Shown in pieces: positions 26,707 through 40,303 of a DNA stretch of 64,000 nt (within the stretch, counting starts at the first letter, position 1; the number at the start of each line of letters is the position of its first letter). The position numbers were made by a program, and so were the translations under genes. Under the pieces are notes generated by a model. It saw only the letters and a program-made list of their open reading frames with translations, was not told the origin of the DNA and made no database searches. Origin of the DNA: Brevundimonas abyssalis TAR-001 (GTDB lineage: Bacteria; Pseudomonadota; Alphaproteobacteria; Caulobacterales; Caulobacteraceae); contig NZ_BATC01000001.1 in assembly GCF_000466985.1 (NCBI RefSeq), positions 1-64,000 of the forward strand. The letters are read 5' to 3'.

Positions 26707-29700
26707 CGTTCGACCCCAAGCACTACCTGGCCCAACGTGACGCCCTGGCGGCGGCCCACGCCTATGAACCCACGTCCGAGCGGGACGCCTGCGGCGTCGG
26801 TCTGGTCGCCGCCCTGGACGGCCAGCCGCGCCGCGAGGTGGTCGAACTGGCCCTCAAGGCCCTGAAGGCCATCTTCCACCGGGGCGCGGTGGACGCCGAC
26901 GGCAAGTCCGGGGACGGCGCCGGCATCCTGATCGGCATGCCGCGCGCCTTCTTCGAGGCCCAGGTGCGCGACACCGGTCACACGCCCCGTCCCGGCCCCA
27001 TCGCCGTGGGCCAGGTGTTCCTTCCCCGCACCGATCTGGGGGCCCAGGAGCGCGCCCGCACCCTGGTCGAGAGCGAGGTCCTGAAAGCCGGATTCTATCT
27101 GTACGGCTGGCGTCAGGTCCCCCACCGCATCGAGGTTCTGGGCGAGCGCGCCGCCGCCACTCGCCCCGAGATCGAACAGATCATGCTGGCGCCGCCCGAC
27201 GATCTGGAGGGCGAGGCGCTGGAGCGGGCCCTGTTCCTGCTGCGCCGCCGCATCGAGAAGCGCGCCCAGGCCAAGGGTCTGGCCGAGTTCTACGTCTGCT
27301 CCCTGTCGGCCCGCTCGGTCATCTACAAGGGCATGATGCTGGCCGAGGCGCTGGACGAGTTCTATCCGGACCTGACCGACCCGCGCATGGAGGCGCCGGT
27401 GGCCCTGTTCCACCAGCGATACTCCACCAACACCTTCCCGGAATGGCGGCTGGCCCAGCCTTTCCGCATGCTGGCGCACAACGGCGAGATCAACACCCTG
27501 CGCGGCAACGCCAACTGGATGCGCAGCCACGAGATCCGCATGACCGCCGACGCCTTCGGGGCCGACGACGCCACGGTCAAGCCGGTGATCCAGGCCTCGG
27601 GCTCCGACTCCGCCGCACTGGACAATGTGTTCGAGGTGCTGGTCCACGCCGGGCGCCCCGCGCCCATGGTCAAGGCCCTGCTGATCCCCGAGGCGCGCCT
27701 GCCCGGGCTGATGAAGCCCGAGCACGAGGCGCTCTACGCCTATTGCAACGCGGTGATGGAGCCGTGGGACGGCCCCGCCGCCATCTGCGCCACCGACGGC
27801 CGCTGGGTCGTGGCGGGCAAGGACCGCAACGGCCTGCGCCCCCTGCGCGCCGCCCTCACCACCGACGGCCTGCTGATCTGCGGCTCCGAGGCGGGCATGA
27901 CCGGCGTGGCCGAGGAGCGCATCGCCGAGCGCCGCCACATCGGCCCCGGCCGCATGATCTGCGTCGATCTGGAGGCGGGCCGCTTCTACGACGAAGCCGA
28001 GACCATCGACCGTCTGGCCGAGGATCACCCCTACGCCGAGTGGCTGGACAACATGGTGGAGCTGGAGCCCATGATCGGGCCCGGCGACGAGCCGCGCCGC
28101 CTGGACGGCGAGGCCCTGGTGCGCGCGCAGGCCGCGGTGGGCTGGACCGACGAAGACATCGAGAGCCTGCTGGACCCCATGGCCGCCGACGGCAAGGAGG
28201 CGGTGGGCTCCATGGGCGACGACACCCCGCCCGCGGTCCTGTCCCATCAGGACCGGCCCTTCAGCCACTATTTCCGCCAGCAGTTCGCCCAGGTCACCAA
28301 CCCGCCCATCGACTCCCTGCGCGAAGCGGGGGCCATGAGCCTGAAGACCCGGTTCAAGAACCTCGGCAATATCCTGGCCCAGGACGAGACCCAGACCCGG
28401 GTGTTCGTGCTGGAGTCCCCGGTCCTGACCACCGGCATGTACGAGCGCATGCTGCTGGCCGTGGGTGCGGGCGCCACCATCCACATCGACTGCACCTTCA
28501 TCGCACCCCCTGAGGGCGCGAAGCCGGGCGAGGCCCTGCGTCAGGCGCTGGACCGCATCCAGGGCGAGGCGGTCCAGGCGGCCGCTGACGGCGCGGCCCT
28601 GATCGTGCTGACGGACGAACACATGGGCCCCGGCCGCCCGCTGGCGCCCATGATCCTCGCGGCTGCGGCGGTGCACGCCCGGCTGGTGGACGAGGGCCTG
28701 CGCTCGTTTGTCTCCATCGTGGTGCGCACGTCGGAAGCCATCGACGCCCACGCCTTCGCGGTGCTGGTCGGGGTCGGCGCCACGGCGGTCAACGCCTGGC
28801 TGGCGCAGGAGACCTTCCAGGACCGCATGGACGCGGGCCGCTATCCCGGCCTGACGCTCCGCGACGCCTGCCTGAACTACAAGAAGGCGGTCGAGGCGGG
28901 TCTGATGAAGATCCTCGCCAAGAAGGGCATCTCGGTCATCTCCGCCTATCGCGGCGGCTATGAGTTCGAGGCGCTGGGCCTGTCGCGGGCGCTGGTCAAC
29001 GAGTTCTTCCCCGGCATGGTCTCGCGCATCTCCGGCGTCGGCCTGGCGGGCATCGAGGCCCAGATGGTGCGCAAGGCGAAACGCGGCTTCGAGGCCGCCC
29101 GCCCGGCCCGCCGCATCGGCGGTTCGCACCGCATCCGTGCCGGCGAGGAGACCCACGGCTGGGACGCTGAGATGATCCACCGCCTGCAGGACGCCACCAC
29201 GCGCGGCGACTACAAGCGGTTCAAGGCCTATTCCCGCCGCGCCCGCGAACTGCCGTCCATCGCGCTCAGGGACCTGCTGGACTTCCGCGAGGCGGAGCGC
29301 CCCGCGCCCCTGGACGAGGTCGAGAGCGTCAACGAAATCCGCAAGCGGTTCGTCACCCCGGGCATGAGCCTGGGCGCCCTGTCGCCCGAGGCGCACGAGA
29401 CCCTGAACATCGCCATGAACCGCATCGGCTCGCGCTCGGTGTCGGGCGAGGGCGGCGAGGATCCGGAGCGCTACAAGCCCCGCGCCAACGGCGACAATCC
29501 AAACTCGGCCATCAAGCAGGTGGCCTCGGGCCGGTTCGGCGTCACCGCCGAATATCTGAACCAGTGCCGCGAGATCGAGATCAAGGTGGCCCAGGGCGCC
29601 AAGCCCGGTGAAGGCGGCCAGCTGCCCGGCTTCAAGGTCACCGAGTTCATCGCCCGCATGCGTCATTCGACGCCGGGCGTGGGCCTGATCAGCCCGCCGC

Positions 29701-31190
29701 CGCACCACGACATCTACTCCATCGAGGATCTGGCCCAGCTCATCTACGACCTGAAGCAGATCAACCCCGACGCCCGGGTCACGGTGAAGCTGGTCTCCTC
29801 CGCCGGCATCGGCGCGGTGGCGGCGGGCGTGGCCAAGGCGAAGGCCGACATCATCCTCATCTCCGGCCACAACGGCGGCACGGGCGCCTCCGCCATGGGC
29901 TCCATCAAGCATGCGGGCATGCCGTGGGAGATGGGTCTGGCCGAGGCCCATCAGGTGCTGGGCCTGAACGGCCTGCGCGACCATGTGCGCCTGCGCACCG
30001 ACGGCGGCATCCGCACCGGCCGGGACGTGGTCATCGCCGCCCTGCTGGGGGCCGAGGAGTTCGGCATCGGCACCGCCAGCCTGATCGCCGTGGGCTGTTT
30101 GATGGTGCGCCAGTGCCACTCCAACACCTGCCCCGTGGGCGTCTGTGTTCAGGACGAGCGCCTGCGCGCCATGTTCACCGGCACGGCGGACAAGGTGGTC
30201 AACCTGTTCAGCTTCATCGCCGAGGAGACGCGCGAGGTTCTGGCGTCCCTGGGCCTGCGTTCGCTGGACGAGGCCGTCGGCCGCACCGACCTGCTGCGTC
30301 AGGTCTCGCGCGGCGGCGCCGAACTGGATGATCTGGACCTGAATCCCTTGCTGGTGCGCGTGGACAGCGGCCTGCAGGTGCGGCGCGGACCAGAGGCCCG
30401 ACGCAATCCCGTGCCCGACACCCTCGACGCCCAGGTGGTGCGCGACGCCGCCCCCTTCCTGGAGCGGCGCGAGAAGATGCAGCTGACCTATTCGGTCCGC
30501 AATGTGCAGCGCGCCATCGGCACGCGCACCTCCAGCCACATCGTGCGCAAATACGGCTCGGACCTGCCCGACGGACATCTGACCCTGAAGCTGCGCGGCT
30601 CGGCCGGCCAGTCGCTGGCCGCCTGGGGCATGAAGGGCCTCAAGATCGAGCTGGACGGCGAGGCCAACGACTATGTGGGCAAGGGCCTGTCCGGCGCCGA
30701 GATCGTGGTGCGCCCGACCCGGTGGATGGAGCGCCAGGCCATCGTCGGCAACACCTGCCTGTACGGCGCCACCTCCGGCGCACTGTACGCCGCGGGCATG
30801 GCGGGCGAGCGCTTCGGGGTCCGCAACTCCGGCGCCACGGCGGTGATCGAGGGCTGCGGCGCCCACGGCTGCGAATACATGACCGGCGGCGCCGTGGTGA
30901 TCCTGGGCCGGGTCGGCTGGAACTTCGCCGCGGGCATGTCCGGCGGGCGGGTCCATGTGCTGGACGAGGACGGTGACCTGGCCGCCCACGTCAACGCGGA
31001 CTCCGTCGTGCTGGGCCCGGTGGTCGGCGCCTCGGCCGACGCGCTGAAGGCTCTGGTGGAACGCCACGCGCTCGAGACCGGCTCGCCCAAGGCGCGCCGC
31101 CTGCTGGAGAACTGGCCCACCGCGCTCAAGCGCTTCGTGGAGATCCTGCCGGCAGAGACTGCCGCCAGGGCTTCCCTGAAACGCGCCTAG
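26703..31190 (+). CDS. gltB: Glutamate synthase large subunit
   Basis: This enzyme transfers the amide of glutamine to 2-oxoglutarate, giving two glutamates. In order the 1495-residue protein has a propeptide of 29 residues and the nucleophile C30 in RDACGVGLVAAL with the class II amidotransferase domain. A central domain, the FMN-binding synthase domain (GHNGGTGASAMGSIKHAG near residue 1057), the 3Fe-4S cysteines in QCHSNTCPVGVC near residue 1138, and a C-terminal beta-helix follow. It is complete and of standard length. Together with amtB next door it assembles ammonium uptake and assimilation. Confidence 0.97.
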   Translation: MTFDPKHYLAQRDALAAAHAYEPTSERDACGVGLVAALDGQPRREVVELALKALKAIFHRGAVDADGKSGDGAGILIGMPRAFFEAQVRDTGHTPRPGPIAVGQVFLPRTDLGAQERARTLVESEVLKAGFYLYGWRQVPHRIEVLGERAAATRPEIEQIMLAPPDDLEGEALERALFLLRRRIEKRAQAKGLAEFYVCSLSARSVIYKGMMLAEALDEFYPDLTDPRMEAPVALFHQRYSTNTFPEWRLAQPFRMLAHNGEINTLRGNANWMRSHEIRMTADAFGADDATVKPVIQASGSDSAALDNVFEVLVHAGRPAPMVKALLIPEARLPGLMKPEHEALYAYCNAVMEPWDGPAAICATDGRWVVAGKDRNGLRPLRAALTTDGLLICGSEAGMTGVAEERIAERRHIGPGRMICVDLEAGRFYDEAETIDRLAEDHPYAEWLDNMVELEPMIGPGDEPRRLDGEALVRAQAAVGWTDEDIESLLDPMAADGKEAVGSMGDDTPPAVLSHQDRPFSHYFRQQFAQVTNPPIDSLREAGAMSLKTRFKNLGNILAQDETQTRVFVLESPVLTTGMYERMLLAVGAGATIHIDCTFIAPPEGAKPGEALRQALDRIQGEAVQAAADGAALIVLTDEHMGPGRPLAPMILAAAAVHARLVDEGLRSFVSIVVRTSEAIDAHAFAVLVGVGATAVNAWLAQETFQDRMDAGRYPGLTLRDACLNYKKAVEAGLMKILAKKGISVISAYRGGYEFEALGLSRALVNEFFPGMVSRISGVGLAGIEAQMVRKAKRGFEAARPARRIGGSHRIRAGEETHGWDAEMIHRLQDATTRGDYKRFKAYSRRARELPSIALRDLLDFREAERPAPLDEVESVNEIRKRFVTPGMSLGALSPEAHETLNIAMNRIGSRSVSGEGGEDPERYKPRANGDNPNSAIKQVASGRFGVTAEYLNQCREIEIKVAQGAKPGEGGQLPGFKVTEFIARMRHSTPGVGLISPPPHHDIYSIEDLAQLIYDLKQINPDARVTVKLVSSAGIGAVAAGVAKAKADIILISGHNGGTGASAMGSIKHAGMPWEMGLAEAHQVLGLNGLRDHVRLRTDGGIRTGRDVVIAALLGAEEFGIGTASLIAVGCLMVRQCHSNTCPVGVCVQDERLRAMFTGTADKVVNLFSFIAEETREVLASLGLRSLDEAVGRTDLLRQVSRGGAELDDLDLNPLLVRVDSGLQVRRGPEARRNPVPDTLDAQVVRDAAPFLERREKMQLTYSVRNVQRAIGTRTSSHIVRKYGSDLPDGHLTLKLRGSAGQSLAAWGMKGLKIELDGEANDYVGKGLSGAEIVVRPTRWMERQAIVGNTCLYGATSGALYAAGMAGERFGVRNSGATAVIEGCGAHGCEYMTGGAVVILGRVGWNFAAGMSGGRVHVLDEDGDLAAHVNADSVVLGPVVGASADALKALVERHALETGSPKARRLLENWPTALKRFVEILPAETAARASLKRA

Positions 31191-31273
31191 GGCCGGCATA
31201 GCCACAATTCGCAAAGGGTGGTCTCGCGCGCCTCACATGCCATATGTCGGGCGACCAGCCTTGCAGGACCGCC

Positions 31274-32517
31274 ATGACCGACACGACCGCCCATCCCGCC
31301 GACGCCCGCATCGTCATCGTCGGCGCGGGTCATGCAGGCGGCTCGGCGGCGGCGTTCCTGCGCCAGTACGGCCATGAGGGTCCCATCGTCCTGATCGGCG
31401 ACGAGGCGGCCATCCCCTACCAGCGCCCGCCCCTGTCCAAGGCCTGGCTGAAGGGCGAGGCGGACATCGAGGCGGTCGAGCTGCGCCCCGCCTCCTGGTA
31501 CGCCGAAAACCACGTGGACCTGCGCACCGAAACCGCCGCTGTCGCCATCGACCGCGACGCCCGAACGGTCACGCTCAACGATGGATCGAGCCTTGCCTAC
31601 GATGTCCTGATCCTCGCCACGGGCTCCCGCGCCCGGCGTCTGGATATTCCCGGCGCCGACCTGCCCGGCGTCCTGGCCTTGCGCACCTTCACCGAGGCCG
31701 AGGCCCTGAAGGCGGTGCTGAAGCCGGGCGCGCGGCTCGCCGTGGTCGGCGGCGGCTATGTGGGGCTGGAGGCCGCCGCCTCGGCCCGCGCCCTGGGCGC
31801 CGCGGCCGTCATCATCGAGCGCGAGGCCCGCTGTCTGGCCCGCGTCGCTTGCGGCCCCCTGTCGGACTTCTTCCAGGATCTTCACCGCGGCCACGGCGTA
31901 TCGCTGGAACTGAACGCCGCCGTGTCCGGCTTCGAGGATGCGGACGGCGTCCTCACCGGCGTGCGTCTGGAGGATGGCCGTGTCATCCCCTGCGACATCG
32001 CCCTGATCGGCGTCGGCGGGGTGGCCAATGACGAACTGGCGCGTGCGGCGGGGATCCCGTGTGAGAACGGCGTGGTGGTGGACCATCAGGCCCGCACCAG
32101 CGACCCCGCCATCTTCGCCATCGGCGATGTGACTTGGCGCCCCCTGCCGCTCTACGAGGACCGCTCGTTCCGTCTCGAAAGCGTGCCCAATGCGCTGGAG
32201 CAGGCCAAGCAGGCCGCCGCCGCCGTCACCGGCCGCCCCGCACCCGCGCCCGAGACGCCCTGGTTCTGGTCCGACCAGTACGACGTCAAACTCCAGATCG
32301 CCGGCCTGCCCTTCGAGGCCGACGACGTGGTGGTGCGCGGCGATCCCGCCGCAGCCAAATTCGCCGTGTTCCATCTGAAGGGCGACCGGGTCCGCGCGGT
32401 GGAGGCGGTAAACGCTGCGCCGGAGTTCATGATGGGCAAGCAGCTCATCGCCAGGGCGACCCCCGTCGACCGCGCGAAACTGGCTGACCCCGCCGTGTCC
32501 ATGAAAGCGGTGGCGGC

Positions 32518-32521
<4 letters not shown>
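31274..32521 (+). CDS. FAD-dependent NAD(P)H:ferredoxin/rubredoxin reductase family protein
   Basis: This is a two-dinucleotide-domain flavoprotein. It has the FAD motif VIVGAGHAGGSAAAFLRQ near residue 14, RPPLSKAWLKG, the NAD motif VVGGGYVGLEAAASARALG near residue 150, and IFAIGDV for FAD near residue 283. A C-terminal reductase domain with WFWSDQYDVKLQIAGL follows. These features match the reductases that serve Rieske oxygenases or cytochrome P450s. No such oxygenase or ferredoxin lies nearby, so the partner is unknown. The ATG at 31274 is preferred over one ten codons upstream because AGGA precedes it. Its stop overlaps the 5-oxoprolinase start. Confidence 0.85.
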
Positions 32522-36126
<3,605 letters not shown>

Positions 36127-36344
36127 TCCGTGCCTCAGGCGCGAAGGAAGCGGAATCCCGCATTTCCGCAGTCCAATGCCTTGCCGGACAAGGGTGTGCG
36201 GCCGCGCAGCCCCCTTTTTGCCCCCCCCTGCTTCCGGGCGCCCCATACTGGCCGGATGCCCTTCGTCCAACCCGGCCCCGCCCACGTCCAAGCGCGATCA
36301 GTCAGTCGCCCGGCGCCGCTATGCCGCGTCCGCGGAGTGCAACG

Positions 36345-36374
36345 GCGAAATTCAATTTCGCTGAATTCATTCAG
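36345..36374. other. Two adjacent palindromes in a convergent gap
   Basis: GCGAAAT-TCA-ATTTCGC (36345-36361) is directly followed by CTGAAT-TC-ATTCAG (36361-36374) in the 285-base space between the converging oplAH-type and aguA genes (36127-36411). There is no T run beside either, so they are not standard terminators. The rest of the gap shows no credible gene. Confidence 0.45.
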
Positions 36375-36411
36375 GAAAATCGAAAAAGTTGCACGCCGAT
36401 TGCACTGTTTT

Positions 36412-38574
36412 TCAGTCCCAATGTCCCGGCGCATGCGGGAAACTCAGGTTCCGGTAGTGCGCCAGATCATGCGCCGGCGGGGCATGGCCCTCAGGCATCG
36501 GCAGGCCGTTCAGGCTGCGCCAGTAGGCGATGGACGAATCCCGCCACCACCGCGCCTCGTCCTCCTGAATGGCGAGGAAGTCGGCGACCTCGGAATGGCG
36601 CCGCGCGTCAACGTGATCGGCCAGCCCGGCCCATGTCCGGCGCATCTCGCCCACCGCATCGACGCCCCGGTCATAGCGCGCCACCAGCTCGTCCCACAGC
36701 GGCCGTCCGGACGGCATGGGATGGTCCCACGGCAGATGGTGGAACCACAGCAGGAACCGCTCGTCGATCTGCGCCGGATCGGCGAAGCGGGCCGTTGCGT
36801 CCGGCGCGTACTGGCTCACCGCATTGCTGCCCGAGGCCGTACGGTCGAACCCGATGCCCTCCGCGTCCGCCCGGTGGAAATAGGTGGGGTTCCAGTCGGC
36901 CCGCGGCAGGTCGTCCACCCATGGCCCCGGCCCGTAGTGGTGCCCGGTCGCCATCAGGTGGTTGAGGCCCAGCGGCGTCATGTAGTCCACCACCGCCTCG
37001 CGCGACCCCATCATCATGGCCGTCACCGGCTCCACGAAGGCCGGATCGGGCGTGAAGGTCATGGCCGCCCATTCGCGGGCGATCGCCTCCGCGCCCAGTC
37101 CGGGATCCCACGCCAGCCGCCCGAACACATACCAGTTGGCCTGGTCGAACTGGGAGCCGGACCAGTTCCGGTCGCTGCCCGTATTGGCCACCCCCGCCAT
37201 GCCGGTCAGCCGGTGGCCGAACAGCGAGCCGTCCACCACCTCCGCCACCGTCGAGCCCGGCCCGCGCACATGGGTGTCGGCGTCCAGGACCTCTTCGTAC
37301 AGCGGCCCCAGATAGGCCAGGTGAGTGGCGAAGCCCAGGTACTCCTTGGTGATCTGGAACTCCATCATCAGCGGCGTTTCGGGCGTCGCCCCGAACAGCG
37401 GATGGAAGGGCTCGCGCGGCTGGAAATCGATGGGGCCGTTCTTGACCTGAACGATGACGTTGTCGCGGAACTGGCCGTCCAGCGGGACGAATTCGTCCCA
37501 GGCCTGCATAGCCCGGTCGGTGGGCACGCCGTCATCATAGACGAAGGCCCGCCACATCACGACGCCGCCGTGGGGCGCCACCGCGTCGGCCAGCATGTTC
37601 GCCCCGTCCGCATGGCTGCGCCCGTAGTCCTGCGGTCCCGGCTGCCCCTCGGAATTGGCCTTCACCAGAAAGCCGCCGAAGTCGGGGATGAGGGCGTAAA
37701 TCTCGTCGGCCTTGGCCCGCCACCACGCCTGCACACGAGGGTCCAGCGGGTCGGCCGTGTCCAGCCCGCCGATCTCCACCGGCGCCGAGAACCGGGCCGA
37801 CAGATAGACCCGGATGCCATAGGGCCGGAACACGCCGGCCAGCGCCGCCGCCTTCTCCAGCCACGGCCCCGTCAGGCTCAGCGCATCGGTGTTGACGTTG
37901 TTGATGACCGTCCCGTTGATCCCGATGGAGGCGTTGGCCCGGGCGTAGTCGGTGTAGCGCGGGTCCAGATGGTCGGGCAGCTTGTGCCAGTCCCACAGCG
38001 ATTGCCCCGCGTATCCCCGCTCCACCGTCCGGTCCAGATTGTCCCAATGGTTCAACAGGCGCAGGTTCACCGCCGGCGCCTCGCGGATGTCCAGATTCGT
38101 CAGCGCCTGCCGCGTCTGGATCAGCCGCAGGAAGTGAAACGCCCCATACAGCGCGCCCGCGTCCCCGCCGCCCGCGATCACCGTCGCCGCACGGCCGTCC
38201 ATAATCACGCTGCGGATCACATAGCCCTCGGCGCCCAGCCCGGACAGATCCAGCCCCAGCGCCGCGACGGCCGCGTCTCCCGCGCGCCCGACCAGCACGG
38301 CCCCGTCGCGGCTGACCGCGCCCGCCCGTTCCGGGGTCGCCCCCAGCAGGCCCGACAGCCCGCGCTCCAGTTCATCCGCCGCCACGCCCAGCGTCGCGGA
38401 CTCGCCGGCGACCACCAGCAGCGTCGCCGACGCCCGATAATCCGCCGCCGCGTCCGCCTCAACCGGCGGATAGCGCAGCCACAGGTCATAGCCGTCCTCG
38501 GCCTTCGCCGCCCCGGCGGCCGTGGTCAGGAACAGAGCGGCCGCGATCATCGCGGCGAGCAGGGCCCGCGTCAT
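36412..38574 (-). CDS. aguA: Alpha-glucuronidase, GH67
   Basis: This enzyme removes (4-O-methyl)glucuronic acid from the ends of xylo-oligosaccharides. The 720-residue protein has a cleavable signal peptide (ALFLTTAAGAAKA). The GH67 active-site motifs are present: E309 in KANSEGQPGPQ as the expected acid, with D383 in NGPIDFQPREP and E405 in MMEFQITKEYLG as the expected base pair. NHWDNLDRTVERGYAGQS near residue 175 is also characteristic. GGGAGGA precedes the ATG. A LacI-type operator lies 53 bases upstream. It pairs functionally with the GH10 xylanase at the other end of the locus. Confidence 0.95.
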   Translation of the reverse strand: MTRALLAAMIAAALFLTTAAGAAKAEDGYDLWLRYPPVEADAAADYRASATLLVVAGESATLGVAADELERGLSGLLGATPERAGAVSRDGAVLVGRAGDAAVAALGLDLSGLGAEGYVIRSVIMDGRAATVIAGGGDAGALYGAFHFLRLIQTRQALTNLDIREAPAVNLRLLNHWDNLDRTVERGYAGQSLWDWHKLPDHLDPRYTDYARANASIGINGTVINNVNTDALSLTGPWLEKAAALAGVFRPYGIRVYLSARFSAPVEIGGLDTADPLDPRVQAWWRAKADEIYALIPDFGGFLVKANSEGQPGPQDYGRSHADGANMLADAVAPHGGVVMWRAFVYDDGVPTDRAMQAWDEFVPLDGQFRDNVIVQVKNGPIDFQPREPFHPLFGATPETPLMMEFQITKEYLGFATHLAYLGPLYEEVLDADTHVRGPGSTVAEVVDGSLFGHRLTGMAGVANTGSDRNWSGSQFDQANWYVFGRLAWDPGLGAEAIAREWAAMTFTPDPAFVEPVTAMMMGSREAVVDYMTPLGLNHLMATGHHYGPGPWVDDLPRADWNPTYFHRADAEGIGFDRTASGSNAVSQYAPDATARFADPAQIDERFLLWFHHLPWDHPMPSGRPLWDELVARYDRGVDAVGEMRRTWAGLADHVDARRHSEVADFLAIQEDEARWWRDSSIAYWRSLNGLPMPEGHAPPAHDLAHYRNLSFPHAPGHWD

Positions 38575-38626
38575 GGTCGTCCTCCCGTCGCCCGAGCGGC
38601 GATCATCGGCGTCTTTTGACGCTTCT

Positions 38627-38640
38627 TGTTATCGCTACCA
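38627..38640. promoter_or_regulatory. LacI-type operator upstream of aguA
   Basis: TGTTATCGCTACCA matches the Caulobacter XylR box TGTTAGCGCTACCA at 13 of 14 positions. It lies in the 106-base gap between the GH29 and GH67 genes, indicating that aguA has its own xylose-responsive promoter. Confidence 0.7.
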
Positions 38641-38680
38641 TTCCACAGGCTTTCCCCGGCGCCAATGGCCGGAAGGCGGG

Positions 38681-40303
38681 TCAGATCAGGCCCCGCACCG
38701 TCAGCACCGGGGCGAAGGCGACCGGGCGCGTCTCCGGCAGGCGCACAGTCAGGGCGTCGTCGGCCTGCTCGAAGGCCGCGCCGCCCGCGCCCAGCAGTTC
38801 CACCGCCTGAACCGCCCGACCGTCCATGGCGCGGCGGCCCAGGCTGGCGATCCGCAGGGGCCGCCCGTCCTCGGGCCAGTCCATGGCGATGGCGTAGAGC
38901 GCATCCCCCTTCGTCGTGAACCGCACATCGGCGGCGGTGAAGGGGCCCACGGCTCCCTCGCCATGCATGCCTTCACGGATTTCGGTGGGCCCCTCGCCCC
39001 AGACGCGCCAGGGCCGCGTGCCGTGGATGGCCTCGCCGTTGACCGCCATCCAGGCGGCCATGTCGCGCAGGATCGCCTGCTCCTCGGCGTCGATGGAGCC
39101 GTCCCCGCGCTGCGGAATGCTCAGCAGCAGGGTCCCGTTCTTGGACACCACATCCGCCAGTCGCTGGATCACCGCCTTCGCCGGCACATAGGAGCGGTCG
39201 CGGAACCGGGCGCGATTGTAGTGCCAGTCGCCGATGCAGGTGCAGGTCTGCCAGGGCTCGTCGCGGATTTCGGTCAGAAAGCCGCGCTCCACCGACTCGG
39301 TGACGCCCCTGCGCTGGTCGACGGTCAGCCGCTTGCCCGTCACCACCGGCAGCTCGCCACGCCAGTTCAGCGAGGCGTTGTAGACATGCGCCGCCGCCTC
39401 CAGCCCGTGGTGCTCCAGCGGCAGGCCGTAGTTGTCGAAATAGACGAAGTCGGGCCGGTAGCGATCCACCAGATCCCGCTGCCGCAGCGCCCAGTTCGCC
39501 GCGAAGCCGGGGTTGTCGGCGGGAATGGTCTCGATCCACTGGCCGCTGTTGGCGTCGTGGAAGGCGTTCATGGCAGCGATGCTGTCGATGCCGTCCGGGG
39601 GCGCCATGGTGGCCCCGGTGTACAGCGCCTGCGGGTCCAGCCCGTCCCACCACGTCCCGACCCCGTCCTGACGCCGCAGCCGCGCGGCGTCATAGCGCAC
39701 GCCCGCGCGCGGCCCCTCCGGATCATAGCCATAGGCCGTCTGCCACCAGTGCCAGGCGTGGGCGCCGTGGTTGGACACCCCGAAGCGCAGCCCCCGCGCC
39801 CGCACCGCCCGCTCCCATGTGCCGACGATGTCGATCCCAGGCCCCACGCGGGTGGTGTTCCAGTCGTGGTGGGCGCTGGCGAACATGTCCAGGTTGTCGT
39901 GGTGATTGGCCATGGAGACGATGTATTTCGCCCCCGCCGCCTCATAGAGGTCCAGCAGCGCCTCCGGGCTCCAGGCGTCCGCCCGCCAGCGCCCGATGAA
40001 TTCCATGAAGCCGAACTCGGACGGGTGCCCGTAGGCGGCCACGTGGTGGTCGTAGACGGGGTTGCCCTGCTGGTACATCTGGCGGCCGTACCAGTCGCCG
40101 GCCTCGGGCACGCACTGGGGACCCCAGTGGGACCAGATGCCCAGCTTGGCGTCACGGAACCAGTCCGGCGTCCGGTAGCCCGCGATCAGCGAGTCCCAGT
40201 CCGCCCGGAACGGACCAGCTGCCGCCGGGACCGTGGCGCATCCCGCCAGAGCCAGCCCGCCAGCGCCGGCGAGCAGGCCGCGTCTGGACAATCCATCGGT
40301 CAT
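38681..40303 (-). CDS. Alpha-L-fucosidase-type glycosidase, GH29, Tat lipoprotein
   Basis: This 540-residue protein starts with a Tat and lipobox signal (SRRGLLAGAGGLALAGC, C22). The GH29 barrel follows: GIWSHWGPQCVPEAGDWYGR, AGAKYIVSMANHHDNLDMF, and PDFVYFDNYGLPLEHHG with the expected nucleophile aspartate. In a xyloglucan setting it would remove terminal fucose from side chains. Some GH29 members act on other substrates, so specificity is inferred. Its start overlaps the GH74 stop by four bases, so the two are co-translated. Confidence 0.85.
   Translation of the reverse strand: MTDGLSRRGLLAGAGGLALAGCATVPAAAGPFRADWDSLIAGYRTPDWFRDAKLGIWSHWGPQCVPEAGDWYGRQMYQQGNPVYDHHVAAYGHPSEFGFMEFIGRWRADAWSPEALLDLYEAAGAKYIVSMANHHDNLDMFASAHHDWNTTRVGPGIDIVGTWERAVRARGLRFGVSNHGAHAWHWWQTAYGYDPEGPRAGVRYDAARLRRQDGVGTWWDGLDPQALYTGATMAPPDGIDSIAAMNAFHDANSGQWIETIPADNPGFAANWALRQRDLVDRYRPDFVYFDNYGLPLEHHGLEAAAHVYNASLNWRGELPVVTGKRLTVDQRRGVTESVERGFLTEIRDEPWQTCTCIGDWHYNRARFRDRSYVPAKAVIQRLADVVSKNGTLLLSIPQRGDGSIDAEEQAILRDMAAWMAVNGEAIHGTRPWRVWGEGPTEIREGMHGEGAVGPFTAADVRFTTKGDALYAIAMDWPEDGRPLRIASLGRRAMDGRAVQAVELLGAGGAAFEQADDALTVRLPETRPVAFAPVLTVRGLI

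Noticed and set aside
26685-31214. A 1509-codon open frame antisense to gltB, and similar long antisense frames such as 36130-38619, 51282-54491 and 5937-8606
   Set aside because: Very GC-rich coding DNA leaves stop-poor frames on the opposite strand. These products are His/Gly/Arg/Ala-rich with no domain or signal, while the sense frames are conserved enzymes.
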